NCBI GenBank assembly: GCA_037976565.1 | Contig: CP137671.1 | Coordinates: 18,915,910 to 18,979,909 of the forward strand | Length of the DNA stretch: 64,000 bases | Reading direction: 5' to 3' | Origin: Mesocentrotus franciscanus | Lineage: Eukaryota > Echinodermata > Echinoidea > Camarodonta > Strongylocentrotidae | Part shown: positions 25,301 to 35,800 of the stretch, piece after piece | How positions within the stretch are numbered: the first letter of the stretch is position 1 | Layout of the letters: the number at the start of each line of letters is the position of its first letter | Program-made: the position numbers and the translations under genes | The notes under the pieces: model-generated | Database searches by the model: none | Told to the model about the DNA's origin: nothing | What the model saw: the letters and a program-made list of their open reading frames with translations, nothing else

Positions 25301-28300
25301 CCCCAGGATAGGAACATGCAGGGAGGTATGCAGAGGGGTGGAATGGGGCCTGGAGATATGAACCGTAGTGGCATGGGCCCAGGAGATATGAACAGGGGTG
25401 GTATGGGACCAGGGGATATGAACAGGGGTGGTATGGGACCAGGGGATATGAACAGGGGTGGTATGGGCCCGGGAGAAACGAACAGGGGTGGTATGGGCCC
25501 AGGAGAAGTTAATCGGGGCAATATGGGCCCAAGTGATATGAACCGTGGTGGTATGGGCCCGGGAGACATGAACCGTGGGGGAATGGGGCCTGGAGATATG
25601 AACCGTAGTGGCATGGGCCCAGGGGATATGAACCGTAGTGGCATGGGCCCAGGGGATATGAACAGGGGTGGTATGGGCCAAGGGGATATGAGCAGGGGCG
25701 GCATGGGGCCAGGTGATATGAACCGGGGTGGTATGGGGCCAGGTGATATGAATCGGGGCGGTATGGGCCAGCAAGATACGGGCATGGGAGGCATGGGTCA
25801 AGGTCCAAGGCCAGGGATGGGTATGAATGAGATGGGTCGAGGGGGAGGTCCAGATATGAACAGGGGTATGGGTTCTGGACAGGGTCCACAAGGCAGGGTA
25901 CATGGAGGAATGGACCAGGGCCGTATGAACATGGGTCAAGGAGGAGGAGGAGGACCGGGTGGACCAGGAGGACCTGGAGGACCTGGAATGAGCCCAAACA
26001 TGATGAATCAAGGTAAGCTACAGAAGCGCTATTCCTTCTCTATTTTCATAGAATCTGTACATGGTATACCTAGCAGTGGTGGAGAGGATTTATGAGATAT
26101 CAAACAATTTTGCTAATTATCCTAATAAACACTTTTCTCTCAAAAAAAGAAAAAAATAATAATATTTTGTTGTTGTAGAGATTTATTTTTGAAGTAGCAG
26201 GAGGCTCCTTCGCCATCATCTAAGTTTAAAAATTTGTTGAGTAATTCCTTGAAATGTCCTTATCTTCTAGATAGTTCCACCAGGGGTGGTATTCCGAAAG
26301 CTCACCTAGCGCTCAATTAGCAAATTGGTGTTCTGAAAGTTCACCTTAAGTGCTCTTTTCCAGTTGGCAGGAGGTGCATTGCACGTATGCTTTCATTCAT
26401 GCATGTGGTGTGCACGCAGTAGCTAAATAAGGAGTTACATGTAAATAGTTTTAGTATTCTGAAAACTCTATTATTTGCCAGTCAATTTAAAAATGATGAA
26501 AGACCTAATAGGTCTCCTAAGTCCTCAGGTTTTTTTTTAAAGACCTAGCACGTTTTCAATGTATTTTTCATTTTATGTAATGGACATCCATTTGCAAGAA
26601 TGACATATTTGATTAAATGAGAATTATCTTATTCAATTCAATACCATGGGCTGTCTCAATGTTAGTTTTAAACATTTGATTCCAAGATAAGAAAGTGATA
26701 TTATTGCAAGGCTTTCTGAAAGCGGCGCTCGCAGGCTGCGGTTCACTACAAAGTTTCCTATGTTGAAGTAGGAGCGTGTATACATTTTTTTGTAACAGTG
26801 TGTCTGATTGGTGGAAATGGACTAAAGAGAGGAGGGGCCTATATTAATGATTCAGGAGTTAATTGACCGCTATATGAGCTTTCAGAATACCGATTTGGAG
26901 GTCCATTAGCGCTCAATTAACTTGAGGACTTAAATGGAAAGTTAAGTACAGTAGCTTTCAAAATACCGCCCCAGGTAAACAGAATCCATTTGACACAATG
27001 ACTCCTGAATTACCATTAATTCCCATAGGGTTAACACAGGTGCCATTTAGTTGCCATAGACAATTGGTTAAAAGAGACCCATCTCTTTTTTTGTTTTTCA
27101 GACATGCAGATGACTCGTGGCGGTATGGGACCAGGCCCAAGAGGTGGACCTCCTGAAAGCATGGTCCATGATCCCCGCAGACAGGACCCCAGAGGACCAG
27201 GAGCAGCGGGTGGGCCAGGAGGAGGAGGAGGGGTAGGAGGGGGCTTTGAGAGGGGTGAACCTCATGGCATGGGGGGCATGAGGCCCAGTGGAATGGGTGC
27301 TGGTGACCCACGCATGACTGACCCAAGAGCAGCAGAAAGGTCACCCATCACAGCATCAACTGTAAGTTGAACCTGCGAGATCAAAGTTATATCTGTGTCA
27401 AATGTTCTGATGTACATTGATGAATATTCCTGTTATTTAGTACGCACAGACCTCACAGATAGAAGACACTGAAAGCAAATAAAAAATGAGGTGGCCCTGG
27501 TGCTAATTAACATGCCAATTGGCACCGCTTAGAAGAACATCGGGATTTTTTTTTAATCCTTAATCATAAATTATGTCATCATCACTTTGTCACTGCCATC
27601 TTAACAATCAATATATCGATCTTAAAAATTAATTCACACTTTGTAATTTATTTCACCTCTTACTGAAGTTGATGATTAGGTTACAGTTATCTTTTCTCGA
27701 CCAATCAGCATTAAACCATGACTGATATTCTTGATATAGGACAGTTATATATTTCATACATATTCTCCAAAAAGTATTTGAAAACACAAATGAGATAAGT
27801 TGTGATCAAATGTCCAGAGATAATTTTATGATCTTTGTCATTGCTTTTACATAGCCTCATAGCCTAATGTTTATATACAATTCATTGATTCTCATGTACC
27901 GTTTTCCTTTTCCAGAATCTTTCACAGCTTGCCCAGAATATCAACCTATCACAGACTCAGCCTACACAACAAGATCAAGAAAAGGTACAAGTTGTACAGT
28001 ATTTCAGAATATCTGAAGAATCTGAAAGCCATTAAAACAATGTGGATGGGGGGCTTATTTTGAATATCAACTGTCCACTTTCCAATGTTGCGAGCAAGTG
28101 ACACTTGATTGTAGTGAAATGGTAATTTTTCACCAAATATATCTGGGTATTAAGATTAAGATATACAACTCCAAGCAAACCACCTCACTGTTTGAATTCT
28201 AGGTGGTGGTTGCCCAAATATTGGTAATTTCAAAATTTTCAGGGGCTCCCCCCTCACCCACCCTCCATCTTGTATGCATGCCTCTGTAGTACCCATTGCA

Positions 28301-28803
28301 CAAATATGCTGAATGAAAATGAAATTTGCTATTGGTTAATGACCCTGCCTGACATATTTGTAGGTCTATTTATATTTACAAGGAATGTATTACAAGAGAT
28401 ACCTCGCAATGTTTTTTAGATAGATGTAAGTGTAGATAGCATTGCAAACTGAAACTATATAATGCTGTGAATTCAGATTTTTCATAAGCCTGAAGCAGGT
28501 TTTTTTTCTTTGCTAAAGATAGCCGTTTATGAGGCAAGAAACTGCAATGAATTGCACAAGTTCAACGTTTTAATTCAATATTTGCACTTTTACAAATCAG
28601 GACCGCTGACAAAATGTTGCATAGGTTTCTAGTTTTGAAGTGTAATCATATTTTACTTGTCTGTTCACTTACAGGCTGCTCTGATCATGCAAGTGTTACA
28701 GCTGTCGCCCGAGCAGATCAACCTCCTTCCTGCAGAGCAGAGAGCTAGCATCATGGTACTGAAGGAGCAGATATCTCGTAGTCAGGGAGGAGTGCCATCT
28801 TAG
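19378..28803 (+). CDS. CSTF2: Cleavage stimulation factor subunit 2 (CstF-64), nine exons
   Basis: Exons: 19378-19414, 21550-21798, 22878-22909, 23552-23659, 24171-24290, 24980-26012, 27102-27361, 27916-27984, 28675-28803; phases close to 678 residues (human 577). CstF-64 binds the GU-rich element downstream of the poly(A) site in nuclear mRNA 3' processing. Seen: an RRM at residues 12-92 with RNP2 VGNIPY and RNP1 KGYGFCEY; the hinge (exons 4-5) that binds CstF-77 and symplekin, with [20 protein letters not shown]; a Gly/Met/Pro-rich region with 14 [14 protein letters not shown] repeats (residues 303-442); and the C-terminal three-helix domain (exons 8-9), which in the family contacts PCF11, with [16 protein letters not shown]. 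The start is the short exon [12 protein letters not shown], which joins in phase to the RRM. Introns carry several MITEs and a duplicated segment. Confidence 0.97.
20126..20198. repeat. Perfect 31-bp inverted repeat
   Basis: Arms 20126-20156 and 20168-20198 are exact reverse complements around an 11-base loop. They include GCATGCGCGGTAGC. It lies in CSTF2 intron 1. Confidence 0.93.
20354..20772. mobile_element. MITE, TCAGTAGGG ends
   Basis: The 419-bp element starts TCAGTAGGGTGCTGG and ends with the inverse of TCAGTAGGGGCGCTGG. Longer imperfect arms repeat GAGGATCGTCTGCA-type and CGCGGACA-type words inward. No coding frame. It lies in CSTF2 intron 1. Confidence 0.87.
22104..22472 (+). repeat. 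Intragenic duplication in CSTF2 intron 2 (partner 24286-24616)
   Basis: The segment from CCATGGTGAGAGAAAG to GTAATTTTTACTTT is nearly identical to the end of exon 5 plus the start of intron 5. It is 38 bases longer because of an extra TTTGCCCTGTGGGAAAG-type stretch. Imperfect direct repeats (CAAGCGTCCAAAC) lie at about 22092 and 22533 on either side. Confidence 0.9.
24286..24616 (+). repeat. Intragenic duplication, CSTF2 exon 5 end / intron 5 copy
   Basis: Partner of 22104-22472. It contains the last five bases of exon 5 and the functional GTGAGA donor. The shared GATGATGAT microsatellite and the following AATTATTAAATGACA match base for base over long stretches. Confidence 0.9.
24712..24884. 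mobile_element. Imperfect inverted-repeat element in CSTF2 intron 5
   Basis: ATACACAGGT, GTTATGG.CGATGCAGC and GGGTATTCAC at the left are inverted at the right as GTGAATACCC, GCTGCATCGACCATAAC and ACCTGTGTAT. About 170 bp, non-coding. Confidence 0.75.
25340..25759 (+). repeat. Fourteen 30-bp in-frame repeats in CSTF2 exon 6
   Basis: Each unit encodes [10 protein letters not shown] or a close variant (S for G at position 10; E, T or V replacing D or M in units 5-6; N and S in unit 7; Q and S in unit 12). Codon use varies between units, for example GGGCCC, GGACCA and GGGCCT, so the array is not purely a recent slippage product, but units 2-4 and 9-11 are nearly identical. Confidence 0.95.
26283..26972. 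mobile_element. MITE, GGGGTGGTATTC ends
   Basis: The 690-bp element in CSTF2 intron 6 starts GGGGTGGTATTCCGAAAGCT and ends with the inverse of GGGGCGGTATTTTGAAAGCT. TTAGCGCTCAATTA-type words recur inverted inside. No coding frame. Confidence 0.85.
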
Positions 28804-29690
28804 ATCAAACCATCCTGCTTTTATCACAATGTCTGAAGTTGTTTTCATTATTAGGAGAAGCGGATTTTATGCAGCTTTTGGAGGGTGGGGAATATTATTG
28901 AGGTTCGTTTACTTCCCACAGTACAAACACAGAGAAATGTGTAACAACTTATATATGGTACACTTTGTATAGAATGGAGGTAGGGAATTACCTACGCCCA
29001 CTTGTTTTAGGTACGGTAATCCATTTCTGACACATACAAGATATTTCTTTTTAGGAAAACACTTCATATTGAATACCCTTTTTGTTTATTTATGTTGCTT
29101 TTCAGTGTAGAAAGTCGAGTAATTATAACCATAAAGAAAAAAATTTTTTTTGGATGTTTGTGTCAGCAGACAGATTCATAAATTTGAATTCACCTCAAGC
29201 AGACTTGTATGTTAATGTTGCAAATATTTCGATGTGGGAAGTCAAATTGTGATTTCCTGTAATACGTTTCTTGTACTTTTTGCTTGTTTCAGCATACATA
29301 TACATATTGCTTTAAGGTAGTATTTGTAAAGAAAGAAGGATCATCCCTAAATTGGCAGGACCATTTTTGCTTCATTTGTAATACACTGTAGTACATCTTG
29401 ATTTGCTTTTATAGAGCTACCATTGCAGTACAACTGAAAATATGGTAAAATTACAGATAAATGAAATATTTAACAATGTTCCAATTAAACAAGGCATTGC
29501 AAGTCGAAAGACAACTCTCAAAATTTCATCTATCAGTTTGTTGGAAAAAATGCTAGCAGAGAAAACAAATACTAATTAAGATGTGTAGGTCTATTGTTAT
29601 CAGCGGAGTTAAACTATGTCACTTTCTACTTTTTATGATAAATTTGTCAATTTCTGTTCTTGTCATTCCATACTATGATTGTTAATCTTG

Positions 29691-29696
29691 AATAAA
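29691..29696 (+). promoter_or_regulatory. CSTF2 polyadenylation signal
   Basis: AATAAA about 890 bases after the stop codon, followed at 30-40 bases by TTCTGTGTCT, a U/GU-rich element of the kind CstF-64 itself binds. The 3' UTR would be 28804 to about 29720. Confidence 0.7.
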
Positions 29697-29720
29697 GGCA
29701 TCATATTTTTCTCCTTTAAA

Positions 29721-30784
29721 TTCAACAGCCTTCTGTGTCTATCATTTCAAGAACAAATGTGCAGGTGTACACTTCACTTGACTGTTTAAAAGAATACATG
29801 TATGTGAAAAGAAGGTCTTTACCCTTCTAAATAACTTGAATTGAGGTGAAGTGATGTTGCTTTTGTATCCTGTGTTCTATGTTTGTTATTGTTAGTTGTG
29901 ACGGTGGTGTTGTCGTCACCATCATCTTTTCAGTCATCATCATCATCATTACCTGTACAATCTCCATGATCACCACTACCACCACCACTCCCACCAACAT
30001 CATCACCATCATCACCTTCATCACAGCATTTTAATGCATACTCCAGACTTTCATGTGCCTCTTGACAAACTTTGTCCTTATTTGACTAATTTGTAACTTT
30101 TAAAATTATATTAGAATATTGATAGAGACAGAGAGGGGGTAGAGAGAGAGAGAGAGAAAGGAGAGGGGGGCAGAGAGAGGGGTTTGGGATAAATGGAGAA
30201 AGAGACCCTGAAGGGGCGGGTTCAAAGTAGTTCAAAGTAATGCAAATACATGTATGACGGGGATTAAAATGCAGTAGAGATGTTTGCAATAAATTTATTT
30301 CAGATGCTCGTATTTACAAAAGTTTAAAGTTAATCTGATGACAATAAAACAATTGTTAGCCTTTTAAATCTCTTTATTGAAAATACAGTGTATATTACCT
30401 TTAATAGTGGGCTTCCTTGCACCATCAAGACAAGATTTTAAGTGAAGACTTCTTTCACAAATGTTTACCCCCTTCCCTCTTTTATGCCAGCAGTAGTTAT
30501 ACATGGACATGTATAGTGATACAAAACTTGTTGTATTGCAAATAATAGTTGGTTCTTGGGGTAATGGTTTGTTAAAACAGAAGCCTAGAATAGCCACATG
30601 TATATACATGTACATGTATTTATATCACCTCTGTATCCAACTCGATCGACTAGGTGGTGGTTTTGACCCATAATTTTCATGTCGTCCCGTGGCTGGCTTG
30701 TCTACTTCCTCTTTTGTATTCCACTAGGTTTTGACAAATACAATTTTTAACTAGATGGAACTTCGACTGCGCGCAGTCGAAAAT
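29721..30784. other. Intergenic, microsatellites only
   Basis: Contains a CAT/CAC trinucleotide-rich stretch (about 29915-30025) and a GA-rich stretch (about 30120-30185). AATAAA on the minus strand at 30373-30378 could end the JmjC gene transcript, but nothing links them directly. Confidence 0.5.
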
Positions 30785-31703
30785 GATGCCTCCGCCAAAG
30801 AGCAATTTTACAAACCAAAATGGAAGCAATTTTTTAAATTCAAGTTTGATTGTAATCTATCTGTTGGTTCTAATGATAACGCGATCACGAGCTAATTTAG
30901 GATACATAATGAGCCCTGTGACCTTTGACCTCGTGACCCCAAAATCTAATCAGTTCATTGGCTCTGCAAGATACATACATGACCCAAGTTTGGCGGTAAT
31001 CCATCAATCGGTTCTTGAGATAACGTGATCACAAGCTATTTTGCATACATAATGAGCCCTGTGACCTTTGACCTTTGACCTCGTGACCCCAAAATCTAAT
31101 CAGTTTATTGGCTCTGCAAGATACATACATGACCTAAGTTTGGCGGTAATCCATCAATCGGTTCTTGAAATAAGGTGATCACAAGCTATTTTGCATACAT
31201 AATGAGCCCTGTGACCTTTGACCTCGTGACCCCAAAATCTAATCAGTTTATTGGCTCTGCAAGATACATACATGACCCAAGTTTGGCGATAATCCATCAA
31301 TCGGTTCTTGAGATAACGTGATCACAAGCTTTTTTGCATACATAATGAGCCCTGTGACCTTTGACCTTTGACCTCGTGACCCCAAAATCTAATCAGTTCA
31401 TTGGCTCTGCAAGATACATACATGAGCCAAGTTTGGCGATAATCCATCAATCAGATCTTGAGATAACGTGATCACGAGCTATTTTTGCATACATAATGAG
31501 CCCTTTGACCTTTGACCTCATGACCCCAAAATCTTATCAGTTCATTAGCTCTGCAAGATACATACATGACTTAAGTTTGGCGGTAATCCATCAATCGGTT
31601 TTCGAGATAACGCGATCACGAGAACGGGACGTACGTACGGACGTACGGACGGACGGACAACCAGAAAACATAGTGCCTCCGGCTACTTTGTAGCGGAGGC
31701 ATA
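30785..31703 (+). mobile_element. Element with GATGCCTCCGC ends and five ~147-bp tandem units
   Basis: The ends ATGCCTCCGCC and, inverted, ATGCCTCCGCTAC frame five direct repeats spaced 142-151 bases (TAATGAGCCC at about 30907, 31049, 31198, 31344, 31494). Each unit has TGACCTTTGACC, TGACCCCAAAATCTAATC, TTGGCTCTGCAAGATACA and CCATCAATCGGTTC. Units 2 and 4 carry one extra TTTGACC. A GGACGTACGGACGGACGGAC run precedes the right end. The units give open frames by chance; I see no protein family. Confidence 0.85.
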
Positions 31704-31866
31704 AAAATAAGCCTTTGATAAGGTTCTTGTGTCTCTGTACGGAATACTACATAAGTCCTGAATAATTTCATGACGGCAGCCCAAGATTGTCATTAATGCC
31801 ACAATGCCAAATGTTCATGAGTCTTGACTGACCCTTGGAACATGGATTCCAAGTCGCCTGTAAATG

Positions 31867-32862
31867 TGTTCTCTTCCGCAGTTCTTGCAAGACTCCTATG
31901 TGGCCATTTAAAATGGAAGGTTTTCTAAATAGGTTTCCATCCAACAATCACTTGTTCATTTTCGCCTCTATAGAAAGCTAATTTCTATCACTGACAGGTG
32001 CTTACTCGTCCCAACTGAACCTTGATAAAAGAAGTCTAAAGTTATAGATGTTCTCTTCTGCACGGCCGTGAGATGGCAAAACAACGCAAGTCGAATTTTT
32101 TGGCAAATTCACTTTCTGGCAGATTCCGAGTTGTTTCGAGGTCCTTTAACTACTCAACAATTCCTGGAACTAGAAATTGCCCCGTTACCGAGATTTTACC
32201 CCTCTTCCCTGGCAAAAACCCTATCGTTTTGCTGGCAGAACAACGTAAGTGGACTACTTTTCAACGCGCGTTTGTGGTTGAGATGGCAGAACAACGTATG
32301 TTCGACATACGTTGTTTTGCCGTACAAACACAACCTCTGATATGGCAGAACAACGTATAACCTCAATTGTTCCTCTGTGTTATAAATGCGTGCTACAGCT
32401 CAGCGCAGCGTGTTGCGCTGTGCGCGTTAGTCCGGTCCAAGTGCATTTTATATTGCGGTCGTGAGACGGCAAAACAACGTATCTTCACAAAACGTCTTTT
32501 GGAGATAATCGAGTTTGAAGTTTTGAAGGAGGAAAGTTCTTTTAATTTTTGTGTTTTTTATCTGACATTCTGCATGATAATGACAAACTCGATTATCTCC
32601 AAAAGAAGTTTTGTGTAGATACGTTGTTTTGCCATCTCACGACCGCGCAGTTCTTCAAAGACTCCTTCACAGGCATCTTGAAGAGGATGCTCTTGATATG
32701 TAGGTCTTTGTATACTCATTGGCCACTGTCATGAAACTGAACTTATTGATGTTTACTCGACTGAATCTTGGGGCTTGTTGTCCAAGTTGAGGTGTTCTTT
32801 TCTGCAGTTCCTGAAAGACTCCTTTAAAAGTTTAAAGACATCTACAAATGGGTCTCCATAAC
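31867..32862 (-). repeat. Degenerate tandem duplication of the JmjC gene 3' end
   Basis: Sequence matching the last coding bases of the JmjC gene (CATTTTCGCC..TCACTG..GTCCTGACTGAACC, 32867-32935) recurs at about 31959-32025. The downstream phrase TTCTCTTCTGCAGTTCTTG..AAGACTCCT recurs at about 31869, 32050 (split by a MITE) and 32795. The duplicated units are diverged and carry no intact frame. Confidence 0.7.
32063..32646. mobile_element. Composite MITE with GTGAGATGGCAAAACAACG ends
   Basis: The outer ends are CGGCCGTGAGATGGCAAAAC and its inverse at 32622-32645. A second, internal left end at 32455 makes a 192-bp near-palindrome with about 60-bp arms. A further hairpin, GGCAGAACAACGTATGT, lies near 32285-32325. 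Removing the element rejoins the flanks into the TTCTGCAGTTCTT phrase seen in the sister repeats, which shows it is an insertion. Confidence 0.85.
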
Positions 32863-35800
32863 TCATTTTCGCCAGAGTAGACCCCTGATTTTCATCACTG
32901 GCGGATGTTTACTAGTCCTGACTGAACCTTCGGGAAGGGAGTCCAACTTAAGGTGGTCCAGGACCAGTTTGACTAGTCTGTCCAGCTGGTCCTGTGATGG
33001 TTTCTCATGCCATGTCTTGAGGAAAAAGCTCCTAAGGCTGTCTGGGAGGTTCTCGAGGACACGCTGGAAGGACTCAAAGGGTCGGTTCTGCTCCACGATG
33101 TTGAGAAACCAGTGGGAGTAGGCTTGCCATCTCATGGGTTCCTGGTGTCATAAATCAACGAAACAAGCAGTCAAAAAAATGCTTCAATCATCTCAGTTTC
33201 AACATATTTTCACTGTTTTAAATTAACTTTGGTTGTTCCAATGCTAAAAAAAGGAATAGAAGTCTATTTCATCTGAAATGAGATCATAATTTTGTTGACT
33301 TAAGTAGAAAATTAATGACTTGAGAGAGACTACCATTGGCTACTGTTTTCCCATAGAATTTACACAGGACCCACTAGGGTTGACAGAGTGAACCTTATTG
33401 AATTATATATATTATTATATTTCAATCTTAGAAGCTTGCACGCCAATGAAAATCTAAAACATCTCACATTCTAAGCTCTTAAATTCTCAAAATAAATAAA
33501 CGGTTCGAATCAAGTCATGAAATGAAAATGAGAACTTTGGTTTATTTATTTAAAAAAAATTATTTTAAAAATTCATAAACAGTGAACTAACTTTATGCAA
33601 CTGGCAAGATTTTTTTAAAACCTGGGCTAGAATTTGTACACTTTTAGTAGAGGTGTCGTGGTCGAGTGGTCAAGTCCCGCCGCTGCAGCACTTATGTCCT
33701 TTGGCAAGACATTGATCTACATTTGACACTCTCCACCCAGGTGTTAACTGGGTACCCAGTAGGATGCGAAAGCCAATGTGGTATGCTTAGCAATTTGAGC
33801 TTAGAAGCTCTTGCTGGAATGCTCCCCAGGGAGTGGAGAAAGTGCATACATTGTATGCGGGCAAGCCAGAATCCGATGACCAGGGGTAATAACTGTAAAG
33901 CGCTTAGAAACTCGGACTTGTCGATGTATTAAGCGCTATATAAGCAGAAATATTATTATTTTATGAATATAAAAGACAAGAAAATCAAATATCTCACCAT
34001 GATCTTAGTAAGGTAAATATTATCTCCAGCATCCCCGTAGAAGAAATTGATTGAGATAGTCATCTCTAAAGCTGTTACTTGATGCCACCAGAAAGCAGGG
34101 ATGAATAACCTAAGGAAACACAAAAATATTTGAATTTCTTGATACATTGAGGCTTGACAAAATGAACTAGCGACTCAATTTTTAGATTTAGCAATTTCTT
34201 CCTGCTACATATTAGACAGGTAGATAAATTTTAAAGGTAATGCGAGTACCTTGAAAGTCAATGTGTAGCAAGGACTTACATATATTTAGAAGACAACTTA
34301 ATTTCAATATTAAAAAAGACTGCGTGCCCTGAAGCATACTCACAAATATAATACTTACTCTCGTTCATGTAAAGCACAAGGGTTCACTGTTAACTTCCCC
34401 ATATGACATAATACATGTTTCCTTCTAATCTGAAATGTTTCTAATGACCTCAAAAGTTAAAACGTTGAAAAATGTTTTCCAGATCAATTTTAAGATCCAT
34501 GACATTTTTCAAACACATATTGTTAGATGTTGAAGTTTTGTAACAAAACAAGTGCATTTCCATACAATATGTCTCTATTCTTACCAAATAACTTGGCCAA
34601 GCCATTTTCATCAACCTTTTAAGTAAAATGTCTGTGTTTTTAACATATTCTTATCTTTTGTAAATGTTATGGATTATGCCAACATTCTGAGAAAACATAC
34701 ATGTTCCAGCTTTGGCTGCTTTGCATTGAAAATGATTTGTACAAACATGTTTTGATTGCATTGAAAATAAACCATTATTGAAAATTGAAATTGAAAATAC
34801 ATGTACTTACATTTCCCCAGCATTCAGTACACACTCATGACACTGCACCCCTTTAAACTTGGGGAAGGTTTCTAGATCAGGTGTGTCACAGTTGACCTGT
34901 GCTTGGATGGTGCGACCTCTTGACCCCAGAGGATTAGGGTATAAAGGTTGAATGTCACAACCATATAGTTTGACCCTCTTAGAACCAGATAAGATGACTA
35001 GGAGACCATCGTCTGGATCAAAGTGGCAGAATTCTGTGAGGAGTTGGGAAATTCATCAAACATGCATTCAGTCATGGTTTAGTCATGGTTTATTTAATAA
35101 ACCTATGTGCTCACATTAATTACATCTTGATATTTAGTAAATGGGAAATTTAAATATTGAGAATAGTTGTGATCTTGCATAACACAGTCACAGTAGCATT
35201 ATTTCTGCATAAATGTTCTTCATATTAGTCAGTTGTTGGTTCCAAAATTTTCAATTTCATGCATCTTGTGCAAATGTAAAAAATGTTGGTTGCTTGTGGT
35301 TGATTGAAAAGCAGATAACTATCAATAGAATGCTGTACTATTTTATCAATCAATCGATTGATTTTTTGGTTGATTGATCGCCTAGTCAGTTTGTTGATTG
35401 AAGGACTGGTGAATTGATTGAAAGCATGACTGTTACTTTGACTGGAATATCAACAACAAAAAGCAGTGGAGAAGTATGTTTACCATAATGCCCTTTCATT
35501 GCGATCCAGAGATAAGGTCCTCCATGTAGCTTTTCAACATATCCTGGTACATTGATATCAGCCTGGTAACAAAATCAGCGAAAAAGAGAAAATAAGAGCA
35601 GATATAAAGCAAACAAAACTTTTGAAATAATCACTCTTGACAGAAGAATTATTTGAAGCTCATATTATCAATTGAAGTAATGAAAGATACCAGCCTGAAA
35701 CCCAGAATATACAGAAGTTCACAGAACATATTCATTTTAGGAGATTGGTCCGCTTAAAAGTTACCTCTAACTCTGGAAATGTACTGCGAATATTCTGTAC

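Noticed and set aside
25340..25759. CRISPR-like array of 30-bp repeats
   Set aside because: The repeats are contiguous with no spacers, are in frame inside a CSTF2 exon, and the genome is eukaryotic.
24770..26011. 413-codon minus-strand frame, His/Thr/Ser-rich
   Set aside because: It is the antisense shadow of CSTF2 exon 6 repeats; the plus strand has the conserved protein and splice sites.
29827..30024. Met/Val-rich minus-strand frame
   Set aside because: Translation of a CAT/CAC trinucleotide repeat.
30783..31693. Repeated frames (SPVTFDLVTPKS..) as a repeat protein
   Set aside because: Frames are broken between units by the variable TTTGACC insert, and the element has transposon-like inverted ends; coding is by chance.
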